From: Pohlia nutans
Taxonomy: Eukaryota; Streptophyta; Bryopsida; Bryales; Mniaceae
DNA length: 64,000 bases
Direction: 5' to 3'
NCBI GenBank assembly: GCA_022496805.1
Contig: CM040104.1
Location: 364,650-428,649, forward strand
The first letter of the stretch is position 1. Every line of letters begins with the position of its first letter. A model generated the notes under the pieces. The model did no database searches. It saw only the letters and a program-made list of their open reading frames with translations, and was not told the origin of the DNA. Below, one piece after another: positions 45,178 through 56,143 of the stretch. The translations under genes and the position numbers were made by a program.

Positions 45178-48100
45178 TAGTCGTCCGCTTCATCTTCAAT
45201 GTCCTGTTCCATCACAGCACCAGCGGCCTGAAGATTCGCTAATGCAGCTGATACGGACGCCTCTAGAATTAGATGGGTAGCAGGTGGTCCTTTCTTGGCA
45301 TGCGAGGGCATTTTATGTGAGAACAAGACAATGCTAGCGTTCACAACTTGAGGGAGACATTGCTCTTTCTGCCAACGGTGTGTCCAACACTCGCTAGCAA
45401 CAACCTTGTTCCCCTCCTTTGATCTCAAAGGAATCCACCATTCTACCTTAAAGTTACCGTATTTGGGGCCTGGGTAAGGTTGACACACTCTAGCACCCGT
45501 CCAAGCCAAACAAGAAGGTAATGGTCATTGCTTGGTCGACAAAGAACAAAGTCTCCAAGCAGCACGTCCCGGTATGGATTGAATGTCAACCTTGGTCTCC
45601 CCTTTGCCGGACCACAATATGGAAAAGGGTCAACATCGTCCTCGGGCGTAGTGTCCTTGGGATTAGTTGGACTAGATCCGGAGTCCGTGGTTGCACAAGC
45701 ATGATCACGAGTCCAATCTGATACCGACCAAAATCCCTCCACAAGTGCTGCAGGCGCTGTAGGCAACGGAGAATTGATCTCCGCATAGATTCGGTCCCAG
45801 TAAGCAACACATTAGGCCATCTCCTCAGAGTATCTTGTGTTGCGGGCCATATCGGCTTTCCAAAACTCGATATACTTGGAGATTCCATTCTTGATAAAAC
45901 CCTGCTTCTCTGTGCATTCACTAGCCCGGGCATGCTCCTTCTTGGAATTCAATTTCCTCGGATTAACCTCCGTAACTCCCCACAATGGCTTAAATGGAAC
46001 AGGGTGTGGATCTCCAGTTGGAAGACGAGGTCTACCGTAGCAATCAGCCGTCCACATCTTGATTGCAGGCCCCGCCCACATCTTGACTCTATCATCTCCG
46101 TCCTCCTCGACGAAAAATTTGAAGAGATGCATATCGCCCAATCCAACGATCTTGTTGACAACGTCGTGGTGGTAGTCTTTAACATATGATTTGAAATCTG
46201 CTACCTCTTGAACGAACTCGGGAATAAAGGCCACCGTCTTTTGCGAGTCCATGAAAGCCTTCATGAGATCTGCTACAACGTAGGTGCTCTTCCTCTTGAT
46301 AAGCTTGGACAAGTAACTGAAATGTGCATCAATGTCCTCATGAGTGTGACCAAAAATCAAGAATCCAACAGTGACTTCCTTGAATATGCGTCTTGCAGTT
46401 AGCAAAGAGCAGAAGGCCATTACAAATCTGTTCTTGTTGTCCTTGGCAGAGTTATCAAGTTGCAAGAAGAGCTTTTTAGGAAGAGGCACCGCCAGGCGAC
46501 CAGGGAGAGGAGGATTTGTACATATCCCAGTAGCGGGCGGAATAGAGGATAAGCACCTGGACTTGTCATGCAAGAGAGCCTGAAAAAAGCTGTTTTGTGG
46601 TGGCGTGGGAAACAACTCCCGGGATTCACGAACTAGTGGCCCCTCCAGCGCTCGCAAGACACGACACAAAGATGAAATCGTAGAATTGGAATTGCCCGGC
46701 CACAGTGGTGTAGAATAGTGCGCATACGCACCATCATTGTGGCCATGAGTCAACATCCCTGTACAAGAAATAGGAATCTGACCAAGACCCGCCGTGGCCT
46801 TTGTGATTCTCTGCATTCTGGGAATGGCTGTCTTAGTCGTATCCATCTTATCATGGATAATACATAGAAACTCAAACGGATTCTGCACGGACAGAGCACT
46901 CAACCCGCATATATGTTTCGGCAAGCTCGTTGATAATTAAGATGGCGCTCTTTGTCATCGACTAATGCCTACCACTCGTCACAACCTCTCAGATATTTTG
47001 CAATGCACACAACAAGGAAGTCACACTCAGTGCACTTCGAGAAGTTGCTCCCAACAGCCTTCACCTCGACATTTCTGAAATGGTTCTTTCGAAGCACACT
47101 CATAGTTGATTACGAGACAGGTTTGTGATTACACTTCTCATTGACCTGATAGCTGGATGCAAGAGCGAGTGTTAGAACGAAGGCCAGAGAACTCTATCGG
47201 CCGCCAGCCGACAAGCTTTGATATCGAATCAATATGCAGGAGATTGCATAATGTATCGGCTGCCGGCCGACACGTCCATCGTCGGAAGGCACAAGCACAT
47301 ACTGTAATGATGCCTCGCATGCCCAACGGACGTGGCGAAGTGCCCAGACCCAACGAAGACTCAGATTGGGATAGTTGTGTCGGCCGGCAGACGACAGACA
47401 AAAACCAACAACAGGACAATGAGCAGGGAGATTTGGGGGCAGAGACGTACTTGGTTCACCTGAATTTCCTGAATTTCCATGCGACCCACTGACGCATCTT
47501 CCCACAGCTGCAGCCTTATAGACGTGGTATGCAGATCTTGAGACTCCGTGAATAATGTACCATGCGTTCTCGCAGACGTCAACTGCTTCAAGGGTAATGA
47601 ATTTCCTTCCCTCGGGAGCACGAACATGAAGTTGTCTTTGGACAACATATGCTGTCTCTCTCCTGATCTCAATGAGCAAGAGTAGAACTTGCGACGGAGA
47701 ATCCTCGTGGACTCCCATGGAAACGTCTGCAACACCTCTGCGAACTAACCTTCCGAACCATCCTCCAAAGTCTTGAATTTCAACTTGGATACATGGGGCT
47801 GATCCCTGGATAAGATTTTTCGACGAATAGACCTGTAGGGATTTCGAGGAATGCCTTGCAGGCCCGCGCAGTCCGTAGAGTCCATCTGAGCAGCCTCAGA
47901 GCAGAGCGTTACAATGTCTGATAGAAGTCGACCACCCTCGAGTCTCATGCGAGATAACGGCCAACGCATTGTCGTCATTTGCAGAGATTCGTGCTCGGAT
48001 ACAAACATTATACCAACATCTGTATCACCAAGAACATTCTCATCGCACGCCTCATCTGGAAGACAGACTTGTATCATTGCCCTTCCAAACAAGGAGAAAT

Positions 48101-49153
48101 CCTTGTTTAGAAGCTCGCAGTACTTATTTCTCCAGAGGGGCCGATCTGGATATGGCAAACCCGAATCAAGACCCGCTTCTTGGCTCTTAGTCGAAAAGGA
48201 GGCGCCGGGAGTAGTTCCGTCTTCTAAGCTATCACTTTCAGAGCCATTGCTCGGACGACGCTCTGGTGGAGCGGGGCTAAATGAACATCCGTCAACGAGC
48301 CACCATCATCGCTGCACTCGGACTCCGTGAGACCGATACCAGACTGTGCATTCCCAGTGCTACCACAACCTTCGATCATTGGTGATTCACTGTTCACTCC
48401 ACTGTCGTCTGCCTCGAGCTTCACTCTCTTCAGTGTAGGCAGTGTCGGCTGCCAGCCGATAGGATGTTCCTCTGTAGTGGATGGATCGAGCGGCCGGACC
48501 TTGTAACCGCTCCACAGGATTCTATATCTGAGGCAATCTCCAAAGGAAGTAAGATCTAAATTCTCGCAGTATGCCGCCAAGCCTAAGAAATCCTTCTTCA
48601 CCATCATGAGTCGAACGATGACAAAAAAGCTATGAGGAACACGGAATCCCTCCCATGTTCCCTTTGGAGAACACTCCACAATGACTCCCACTCCAGCACA
48701 ATGATGGTCACTTCCATCACTGTGCAGAAGAGCTTCCTCCATGTTCACCGTGAAAATAAGGGACCGGTCGATGGGCTTCTCCTCAGTAGCGTCCGCTGTC
48801 GGCTATCAGCCGACAAGCTTGGGAGGAGTATCATTCTCAGAAAAATATAGATACACATATCGCTCCTCCCACACGATATTTCTCCCAGCACATTGACTGA
48901 GATACTTAAGGTCACCCATTGGGTAAGGTATGATCATCTCAATATTGTCAGCAACATCCAAAACCCGGACATCGAGGAGATACGGGTCGCGAGAGACAAT
49001 ACGATTGATAACTGCACGTCCGGCATAGTAGAATCCGGAGTGGGTTAACGCGACTACCACTCCCTTACCCATTTTCCCTCGCCCAGAGCCACCGTTCTTC
49101 GTGAATGCGTCGATTGGTTCAGTGCCCAACGTCGAAGGTAGTGACCTCTTCAT
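45178..49153 (-). pseudogene. E5 DUF7869-like (transposase-type) gene
   Basis: A long minus-strand gene that starts MKRSLPSTLGTEP at 49,153 (an E5 palindrome sits directly upstream) and ends EDEADD-stop at 45,178. Order: an N-terminal region with WEERYVYLYFSEND; SFFVIVRLMM; an acidic linker; ALVDDKERH-type helix; VCENAWYIIHGVSRSAYHVY; an intron with three palindromes (47,195-47,396); NFSKCTECDF; the DUF7869-type core (see next entry); and a C-terminal domain GDFVLCRPSNDHYLLVWLGR/KVEWWIPL. Visible damage: TGA-TAG inside a palindrome at about 48,800, frameshifts near 48,270, 46,915 and 45,505, and a TAG near 46,965. The protein is inferred to act on element DNA. It diverges from the ParB-like gene. 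Confidence 0.68.
45812..46924 (-). CDS. DUF7869-type core domain of the E5 gene
   Basis: An uninterrupted 370-codon frame. Motifs: FLCIIHDKMDTTKTAIP; ISCTGMLTHGHNDGAYAHYS; a LCRVLRALE helix; LFLQLDNSAKDNKNRFVMAF; FLIFGHTHEDIDAHFSYLSK; IPEFVQEVADFKSYV; RPRLPTGDPHPV. The E4 gene has the same order (IMHDKVD, TGMLAHGHGD.KYAHYS, LDN..KDNK, VGHTHDNVDASF). The repeated acidic positions (HDKMD, LDN, HEDID) are the likely metal-binding residues if this is an RNase H-like transposase. That assignment is inference. Confidence 0.75.
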   Translation of the reverse strand: MPKHICGLSALSVQNPFEFLCIIHDKMDTTKTAIPRMQRITKATAGLGQIPISCTGMLTHGHNDGAYAHYSTPLWPGNSNSTISSLCRVLRALEGPLVRESRELFPTPPQNSFFQALLHDKSRCLSSIPPATGICTNPPLPGRLAVPLPKKLFLQLDNSAKDNKNRFVMAFCSLLTARRIFKEVTVGFLIFGHTHEDIDAHFSYLSKLIKRKSTYVVADLMKAFMDSQKTVAFIPEFVQEVADFKSYVKDYHHDVVNKIVGLGDMHLFKFFVEEDGDDRVKMWAGPAIKMWTADCYGRPRLPTGDPHPVPFKPLWGVTEVNPRKLNSKKEHARASECTEKQGFIKNGISKYIEFWKADMARNTRYSEEMA

Positions 49154-50870
49154 GATTGTATCGGCTGCTGGCCGATAGGCGTGGACACTACAACTTAGCA
49201 AACGCAACGACTACCTAGAGCGGAAAAGGTGGCACAATACCCTAGAAATTCTTCACTAAACCCTAAAAACTCCAGTCGACCAGCACGCTATACGTGTTGA
49301 ACTTAGTATCGGCCGGCGGCCGACAGGGATCAGGTGACCACGGGTTCAGAGTAAGGATATCGGCTGGAGTGCTGCATGGTATCGGCTGGCGCTAGCAGGC
49401 CTAGCGGGAATGTCAGTTTCTACACCAGATGATTGCTCAGAATGCTCATCTCCGCCTCAGAAAACAAAACTAGCAACCTTGCAAGCTCAATGCACATGCT
49501 AGAATCACAATAGCCATGTAATTCTACACTCTACAATCACATTTGCAGGATCAATCTACGCGCGAGAATCAAAATTGCCACAAAAATGTATCACAGAGAG
49601 AGAGAGATCCAAATCAAAGAGGTCCGCAGCTGGCGCAACAATCCTAGAGTGAAACGAGGAAAATGGAAGCACAATGCATACCCGAGGGGAATTCCCATGC
49701 GCGATTGGCGCCCAAATCAAGAAGATTTCAAATTCCTTGGAAGTTCTTGGAATGAGTTTGATCGTCAATGAAGTTCTTTGGATGGACTACTTCATTGATG
49801 ATGATTGCCACCTAGAGAGTTAGGGTGGATGAAATTTTGTAGTTGGGCGTCCGATAGGATGGATGGAATGACTGATTTGACACTTTTGGCGGCGTACGAT
49901 TTGACGGCCTACGGTGTGACATGGCGGGCCCGCGCCATCATTTCTTGGAGGAGCGCTGGTGGGGGGTAACTCTCCCTCCCTCTCTCATTTTTTCCTCATT
50001 TCACTCCCTCACTTTCACTCTCGCCTCTCTCCTCCCTCTCACCTCCCTCTGCTCTCACCCTCCCTCACCTTCTCTCCCTCCTCTGTTACCTGCTGGCGGC
50101 CAGCCGAGTGCTCGCTTTGCTGCAGCAGCCAATACACTTAAGGCAGCAGCCGACACTTTTGATACAGCCACTGATACGTGGAGTGCAGCAGCCAATATTG
50201 GGGAGTGCAGCAGCCGACACAGGGACCATCAGCAGTCGATACTTTGAGCGCAGGATCAGATGGCCACGCAACCCAAGTACGCAAATTTCTTATCATTCGC
50301 ATCATTTCAGCTGATCGGTGTATCGGCTGGCAGCCGATAGTCTTAGCGGATGTCGGCTGCCGGCCGATACACCACATTTTGAAAATTCCTGTTTGTGGAT
50401 TAGGAGTGCTTGTGTTTCCTATTGGCTACCGGCCGATACAATCGTAACCAAGTACACATCGTAGTGGACCAATACATACTATAGCGCGTACTAGTCTCAT
50501 CTCTTATCTTTGACCTCTTGGGTGGTCTCATAAGGTTTATCGTGATGTATCGGCCGGCAGCCGATATAAGTCAGTATACAGGGATCAGCTCGGGCTGCCT
50601 ATAGTGTTGTAGTATCGGCCGGCAGCCGATACTCTTTGTGTTTTTTCCAGCAGCGTATAGTGATAATATGTCGGCCGGCAGCCGATAGAGTATGCAAGGC
50701 ACTGTAGTTGGTCTGTCATGTGATCGTTTTTGTGTGTCGGCCGGCAGCCTATAGAGTAAGGACTATCCGATAGAGCAAGGACTCTCTGTAGTGTCGGCCT
50801 CTTGTAGTTCTGTTGATAATGGGTATCAGCCGGCAGCCGACAGAGACTTATAACTGTTTTGACCTTGTAG
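49154..50870. promoter_or_regulatory. E5 divergent promoter region
   Basis: This is the spacer between the minus-strand DUF7869-like gene and the plus-strand ParB-like gene. It contains a strong pyrimidine tract (about 49,970-50,095, CTCCCTCC-type, reminiscent of a plant Y patch), a cluster of half-palindromes GCAGCAGCCGACAC/AATAC at about 50,113-50,240, and eight full palindromes from 50,320 to 50,843. It is the densest palindrome cluster upstream of a gene. AT-rich DNA at 49,500-49,800 may hold the other promoter. Confidence 0.55.
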
Positions 50871-51830
50871 AAAGCCGGGTCTCCTCACTAAGCTCCTCGG
50901 GTCTCCGCTGGCCGCGACGAATGTGACAGCTGAGGACTTTGTTCCGCGCCGAGTATGGGAAGCAAAGAAAGAAGTTGAACAATGGGGTCTTTGCTAGAGG
51001 GTGAACAGGATGAAACGAGTCGACATAGTGTGCACGTACGTCATGAAGGGATGCTGCCAGCCTGGGCATAGATGCGTCCTTGCGGTGGCGGAGGGGATGG
51101 AGTCGGCGAACGTCGATCTATTGATCATCTTGATGCCCATCAATGACCCAACGGGGCAGCCCGACAACATAGCAGTATCCATTCCTTGGAGGAAGTGCTC
51201 CGAAAATGTCTGTGGCCAGGCGTCGAAGGAGCAGGGTATGACATTTGCGGGCGAATACCCCGAATCTTGCGATGAATTCATGGATTCGTGGGAATCACTG
51301 AATGCGGCTCGAATCCAAGAAGAGGCAGCGAAGAAGGTGGCAGAGATGAAGGAGAAAGGGAAGAAGAAGGCCACCCTGCGGAAGAAGAGAGGTGCTCTAG
51401 GGACGGGAGAAGAGGCTGATCCGGAGCCGGCTCCTGAAACTGGTGAGGGGAGCAGCAAGCCAAAGTGGAAGAGGAAGAGCAAGGCCGCTGTCGGGAAGAA
51501 ACTAGAGCTCTCACTGGATGAGGCCTTATCGCGCGGAAACCGCTTGTCGACAAAGACAAAGGACAATGAGGTCAACGCGATCTACAAGGCGTTGGAGGCA
51601 GGACTTGGGCATGCGTTTCCCTACAAGAAACGGAGGCTTCTAGATGTGATTCTGTCCGAGAAGCTCTTCACTGCACCGGACGAGCTGAAGTACAGGAAAA
51701 TTGCCACCGCGCGCTTGGGCCAGGTAAATTATTAGTCTTTGTCCTTCAGTATGAGTTGTTTGATGGTATCGGCTGCTGGCCGACATCTTTCTATACGACT
51801 CAGCTGACCCACTTCATCGTGTGATGGCAG

Positions 51831-52322
51831 GTAAAGCAAATTTACAAGCGCTATGGAGCAATCAGGAAGAAGCTTGAGATCCATGCTCTCCCGCTGAAGC
51901 GGATGCCAGAGCCAGAGGACATAGGAGAAAAGGTCTTGGATCCTGCCATGGACTCGATGCCCGCAGAGAATGCCATGATAACGATGCCAGGTGGATACAA
52001 GGTTGAGTGGTGGAAGCATCTAGATACCCCCTGGTACATAATCGGTGGTCAGCACACTGTTACCGCATGCCGTGAGCTTGCAGAGCAGTTTCCAGCTGAT
52101 TCTGAAGCACGCAAGGAGCTGCTTGAGTTTGAGGTGATCCCGGTCTTTACCCGTGATACGCAGGTCTACGTGAGAGTCTCCAACGCTCTAAATTTGAACA
52201 TCACGGAGAAGGTAGCGAAGGAGACATTCTGCTCCTGCGCCGAGCTTGGTAGGGCCGCTTGGATCAGAAATGGACGCCTTGAGCCACACCGAGGTGGTGG
52301 CAAGCCTTCAGCAGCATTTGAG
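51831..52322 (+). CDS. E5 ParB/sulfiredoxin-like domain exon
   Basis: VKQIYKRYGAIRKKLEIHAL, then LDPAMDSMPAENAMITMPG, WWKHLDTPWYIIGGQHTVTA, LLEFEVIPVFTRDTQVYVRV, ALNLNITEKVAKETFC, AAWIRNGRLEPHRGGGKPS. The YIIGGQHTVTA loop matches E6 YIINGQHSVAIA and resembles the nucleotide-binding loop of ParB/Srx-fold proteins (GxHR-type). The strand-loop-helix arrangement and a hydrophobic strand following (FEVIPVF) fit that fold. The exon is undamaged. Alternative: a plant-specific family of other origin with a similar loop. Confidence 0.55.
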
Positions 52323-53364
52323 GTAATTCATCGTGCTTCTTGCTTGTCGGCTGCCAGCCGATAGGTTCTCACTTCTCCTTTGCTTCACTTTGTCCTATCA
52401 TGTGTCGGCTGCCAGCCGATAGGTTGTCATATTAGCTTTACTATGCTTATTCGATTTATGTATTGGCTGCCAGCCGATATAGGCGCATCTTGGATATATG
52501 TCCAAACACATCTCTTTGTCTATTCTGCAGACTGCAAAGGCCCAGGTGATGGCACATTTTGTTGGGGAGAAGGTATCCAACAAGCTTCCCCTCGTGTTTT
52601 GTAAGACCGACTAGGCTTGGAAGAGCAGGATTGAAGTTTTCAATGCATGGGAGGCTGGAGAGCTGGTCAGAGAGGACAGTAAAGAGCTATCAGCGTTGAT
52701 TAAGCGTGTGCCGCTCACGGACATTACGAAGACCGACGTCGTCTCAACCTTGGGTTTGCATGACTATGATCTCATCGAGTGCGCAAAGGCAATTATTGCG
52801 AAGAGAATCTGCATCAAGAACATCAGCAAGACCCGTGACAGGCTCACGTTGACAGATTGGTGCAATGACACAAAGCTCGACCGCGTGATTAAGAACGAGT
52901 TGATGTGGAAGCTTAAGCAGTACCCGCTGCCGTGCAAGGACGCGGGCTGGACTCTCTATGCCGACAAAGATTGGGACGATTTGGCAGACGAGAAGAATTT
53001 TACTGATGACATGGTCAAGAATGTCTGGACTGACCTGAAGAAGTACACAGACGGGTCTGAGTGGTTGAAAAGACGCGCGAATACAATGAATCCCATGACG
53101 GAAAAGTCCAAGAATGGTGTTGAGCCTCCAATTTTTAATCAACTTATCCAGGCCCACATGAAGGTCTCAGTTTCAATCGTGCCATCCACTGGTACGAAGC
53201 AGCGGTATGACTGCGTGTTGGCGGACTCCATCAGGGACGTTCTTCATGCACTGGATTCGGGTGAAGCATGCATTGTCCCCATCACCGACTGCCCCAAGTT
53301 GATTGTGCTCTTTGCATACTCATCCTAGGGAGACCCTAGAACCCTCAGGAGAGAACACATCATG

Positions 53365-54119
53365 GATCTTACGAAGCGCACGGTGTTTAAACCCGACGAT
53401 TCAGCCTTCATTGATGACAATGAGGGCAACTTGCCTACGCGCCCGGAGCATCCAGAGATTCCTGTCCCAATGCTCTTCATCGGCGATTCGAAGCAGCGAG
53501 ATATCCTCTCATATGTGACGGGATCAAATGATTCTTCGTGGTTGGTGCATACTGTGTACTATCAACCCTCCAGTCGCTCTGGGTTTAAGAAGTCGGATAT
53601 GGACTCTCATCCACTTGTCACACTGTCGTTGTCATATCCCAAGACGTTAGAGGGCGGCTTCGAAGTCTTCAAGAAATTCACTAGAATCCAGAAGCCCGTT
53701 GATTGGTTCCAGACGTGTCCAGAGGGAGTTCGTGAGTATAATAGCGGAGATTGCGGCGTCGACCATGAGACCCTGGAGAAGCTGCTCAAGCCCTCTCTGC
53801 GTTCGTCAACCAATGTCACTATCATCAACATCTGGAGAGGCGGGTAACGTAACTGAGATTGGCCTGGTACGCTACCCTCTTCATCATCCTCTCCTACTTG
53901 ATCTTCTTACTTCTTTCATTGTCTTATATCGGCCGCCAGCCGATACACTGCTAATCATTTCCCTTGTATGTACAGAGGAATGGCAGGTCTGTTCTCGAAT
54001 TCGCTCGTTCCAAGGAGGATGTTGCGAAGGCGCAGCACCGAGTGAAGGGGTTGAACTTGGACATGGTCCTCCAAGCTCCCTCTTGCGAGTCAGACGAAGA
54101 CGATAACATGGAAGCCTAA
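53365..54119 (+). CDS. E5 ParB-like gene, C-terminal domain
   Basis: DLTKRTVFKPDDSAFIDDN, VPMLFIGDSKQRDILSY, WLVHTVYYQPSSRSGF, HPLVTLSLSYPKTLEGGFEV, VTIINIWRGG joined by the intron to NGRSVLEFARSKEDVAKAQ and HRVKGLNLDMVLQ. The final INIW(R)GG..GRSVLEFA..  pattern is loosely like the end of Rossmann-type DNA methylases (a strand, then a G.GS..E-type turn). ParB-like domains fused to methylases are known in bacteria and phages. I see no clear DPPY or NPPY motif, so this is a suggestion only. Confidence 0.35.
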
Positions 54120-54240
54120 GAAGATGCTGGGCCAGCGGTAGATGATACTGGGCCAGCGGCACACGATAACATGGAAACCAAAGAAGATGCTCGGCCAGCG
54201 GCGAGACCCCTTGTATCGGCTGCCGGCCGACACGGCACAC

Positions 54241-54914
54241 TCAATATGGGTCTCGGAGAGGCGGAGGAGGTTGATCAGACTGCCCCGATGCTCACGCCTG
54301 CCACCACCATATCTTCCCAACCGGTATCGTACAGCTTTATCTCCGCCGCCGATGGATACGTCGGGCTTTCCTCGGACGCCTGGGCATAGTATCTTTTCCT
54401 CGCAGTCCACCAAGGACTCCTCTTCCATGTTGGATACTGCTTCGCCAAGGGAGCAAGCGCTAGACGGCCTAGAGGATCTCAACATTTCTGGTTCTACCTC
54501 AATGCAAGTGGATTTGCGTGCTCCTCCTTCGTCCGAGGTTATCACGAAGCGCTTAGAGGATATCGTGCCTGGATCGCGAAGCGCTGATGCTGGTCATAAG
54601 CAAGCGGGGGAGGGTAGGAAGTCCTCATTGCAATCCGGTCCTCCTCATGTCTTGCAACCGACATCCTCGGCTTCTTTACTCGGGGGGGGGGGGGGGGGGG
54701 GGGGGGGCGCGGAATAAAATCCCGACTGTCCGCTGATTCTCAGAAGGCTACATTCAAGAAGCGGTTGTTGTTGACGGAGATCACGGAGGCGGACTTCCCT
54801 AAAAATGCGGTAGATCTTGACAAGCCGAATGAGCAGTTATCACCGCCGCCCGCCACTCAGTCCTCTCCAAAGCGACAGCGACCAAATGGAGGTTTGTCCC
54901 AGTCGACGGAGTAG
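54241..54914 (+). pseudogene. Low-complexity frame with a 26-G run, between ParB-like and FCP1-like genes
   Basis: The frame reads SPPPMDTSGFPRTPGHSIFS, MLDTASPREQALDGLEDL, VITKRLEDIVPGSRSAD, then a run of 26 G (54,682-54,707) and, in another frame, SRLSADSQKATFKKRLLLTE, ITEADFPKNAVDLDKPNEQ and QSSPKRQRPNGGLSQSTE before a TAG at 54,912-54,914. Composition is Ser/Pro-rich and disordered. It could be the tail of the ParB-like protein or the 5' exon of the phosphatase-like gene. Confidence 0.4.
54682..54707 (+). repeat. Poly-G run of 26 nt
   Basis: An uninterrupted run of 26 G follows TTTACTC and precedes CGCGG. It lies within coding-like sequence, and the frame differs on the two sides. Such a run is prone to slippage and to consensus error. 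Confidence 0.95.
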
Positions 54915-55370
54915 TGTTTTAGTCTATTATATATAGAGTGCTCATGATTCTGCACTACCATTGTAGATTCGCATCGTCTTAGTCCTCATTAAGAACCTTC
55001 CGCGTTTATATATGCAGGATTCCTTAGTGTCTATAGCCTGTACAATTTTGAGCACTCTACTCACTAGATTTATTTTGCTTTGTCTCGGCTGCCAGCCGAC
55101 AGGTCTTTGATGTCGGTTGCCAGCCGATACAAAATATCAGGATTTCCTACAATCTAGTGTCTCCATGATTTTGAGCATTTTGCTCACTGCCTTTACTTGG
55201 CTTTGTATCGGCTGCCAGCCGACAGGCTTGCAATGTCGGCTGCTAGCCGATACATATTATAATCGTCAGTTATTCACTTCTATCTTGCCTCATTCATTTT
55301 CTATGGAGTCTAGAGTGCTTGTCTACTATCTTGTCGCTTATCAAATGAATGCTTCATCCTCTTGCAGAGT

Positions 55371-56143
55371 TCTCTGAGTACGAGTCACCGGACCGTGACG
55401 ACGAAGAGGACGATATTGATGGCGAGGGTGATACTCCCAAATCCAGGCATTAGGGCCAGTTCGAACCACCCTAACACCGCAGGTAGTTCCTATGAAATAT
55501 TTTCTACTCTTCGACGTCAATGTACTCTCATTCACTTCTCCAACCCTAAAATACTGGGTGGCGACAAGGTGAAGAAGGGTGAGTCGAGGGCTCGACCGAG
55601 TCTAGAAAAATTCTTGGGTTGGGTTCTAGACTCCGGGATGGAGATTTGTTTCTGGTCTTGTGTCATGGAGCACAACCTTGCTCCTCGGATCGATTTCATC
55701 CGGGGTAAAGTCCCTCGCCTTCCAGAAAACTGCTTGCAGTTTGGACAGAGAACTTGCAAGGTCAGTGCTTATAAAGACACGAAATTTCCCGACAAGCCAT
55801 ATTTTTTGAAATCTTTAGAGTACGTGTTTCAGCTCCGTCCTGATTTGGTGAGGCGTGGAGCCACTGTAGAGAACACCCTCCTCATTGATGACTCCCCATA
55901 CAAGAACGCCATGAACAATCCCTTTAATGCTATTTACCCACCTACCTGCACGATGTACTCGGAGACAAAGCTGAGGAAGGGTCGCAAACCTTTCTTACTG
56001 CAAACTCTGATGCCCCTTTTGTATAAGTTGTATGGCTCTGGACAATCTGTTCCAGAGTTCATGAAAGCCCACCAAACTTTTGGGCAACGCCGCATTTATC
56101 CAGATGATGCCTGGTACCCACAGCTGATGGAGCTAGCCAAATA
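55371..56143 (+). pseudogene. FCP1/HAD-like phosphatase (NIF domain) gene of E5
   Basis: An acidic exon (EFSEYESPDRDDEEDD) is followed after a CAG by MKYFLLFDVN and, one base out of frame, TLIHFSNPKILGG. Together these form the HAD nucleophile motif DxN(G)T(L) broken by a one-base deletion near 55,521. Downstream: RPSLEKFLGWVLDSGMEICF, WSCVMEHNL (motif II region), KPYFLKSLEYVFQLRPDL, NTLLIDDSPYKNAMNNPFNA (the conserved DDSP of FCP1/SCP-type phosphatases), IYPPTC, and a C-terminal helix to the TAG at 56,141-56,143. This class normally dephosphorylates the RNA polymerase II C-terminal domain or similar substrates. Apart from the frameshift the frame is well kept. Confidence 0.68.

Larger units (their letters stand above)
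50871..54119 (+). pseudogene. E5 ParB-like gene, multi-exon
   Basis: Exons: 50,871-51,723; 51,831-52,322; 52,531-53,842; 53,978-54,119 (TAA). Splice sites are clean: CAG/GTAAAT and GGCAG at the first intron, GAG/GTAATT and CTGCAG at the second, GG/GTAACG and CAGAG at the third, with phases that keep the frame. Each intron contains E5 palindromes (one, three and one). In-frame stops occur at 50,995, 52,612 and 53,326. Exon 1 has a cysteine-containing start (YVMKGCCQPGHRC), then a Lys-rich region; exon 2 the ParB-like domain; exon 3 a long charged region; the last exon NGRSVLEFARSKEDVAKAQ. The protein may bind element DNA. Confidence 0.6.

Noticed and set aside
49921..50247. Plus-strand protein beginning MAGPRHHF
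   Set aside because: Mostly a translation of a pyrimidine tract and half-palindromes; more likely promoter or leader DNA.
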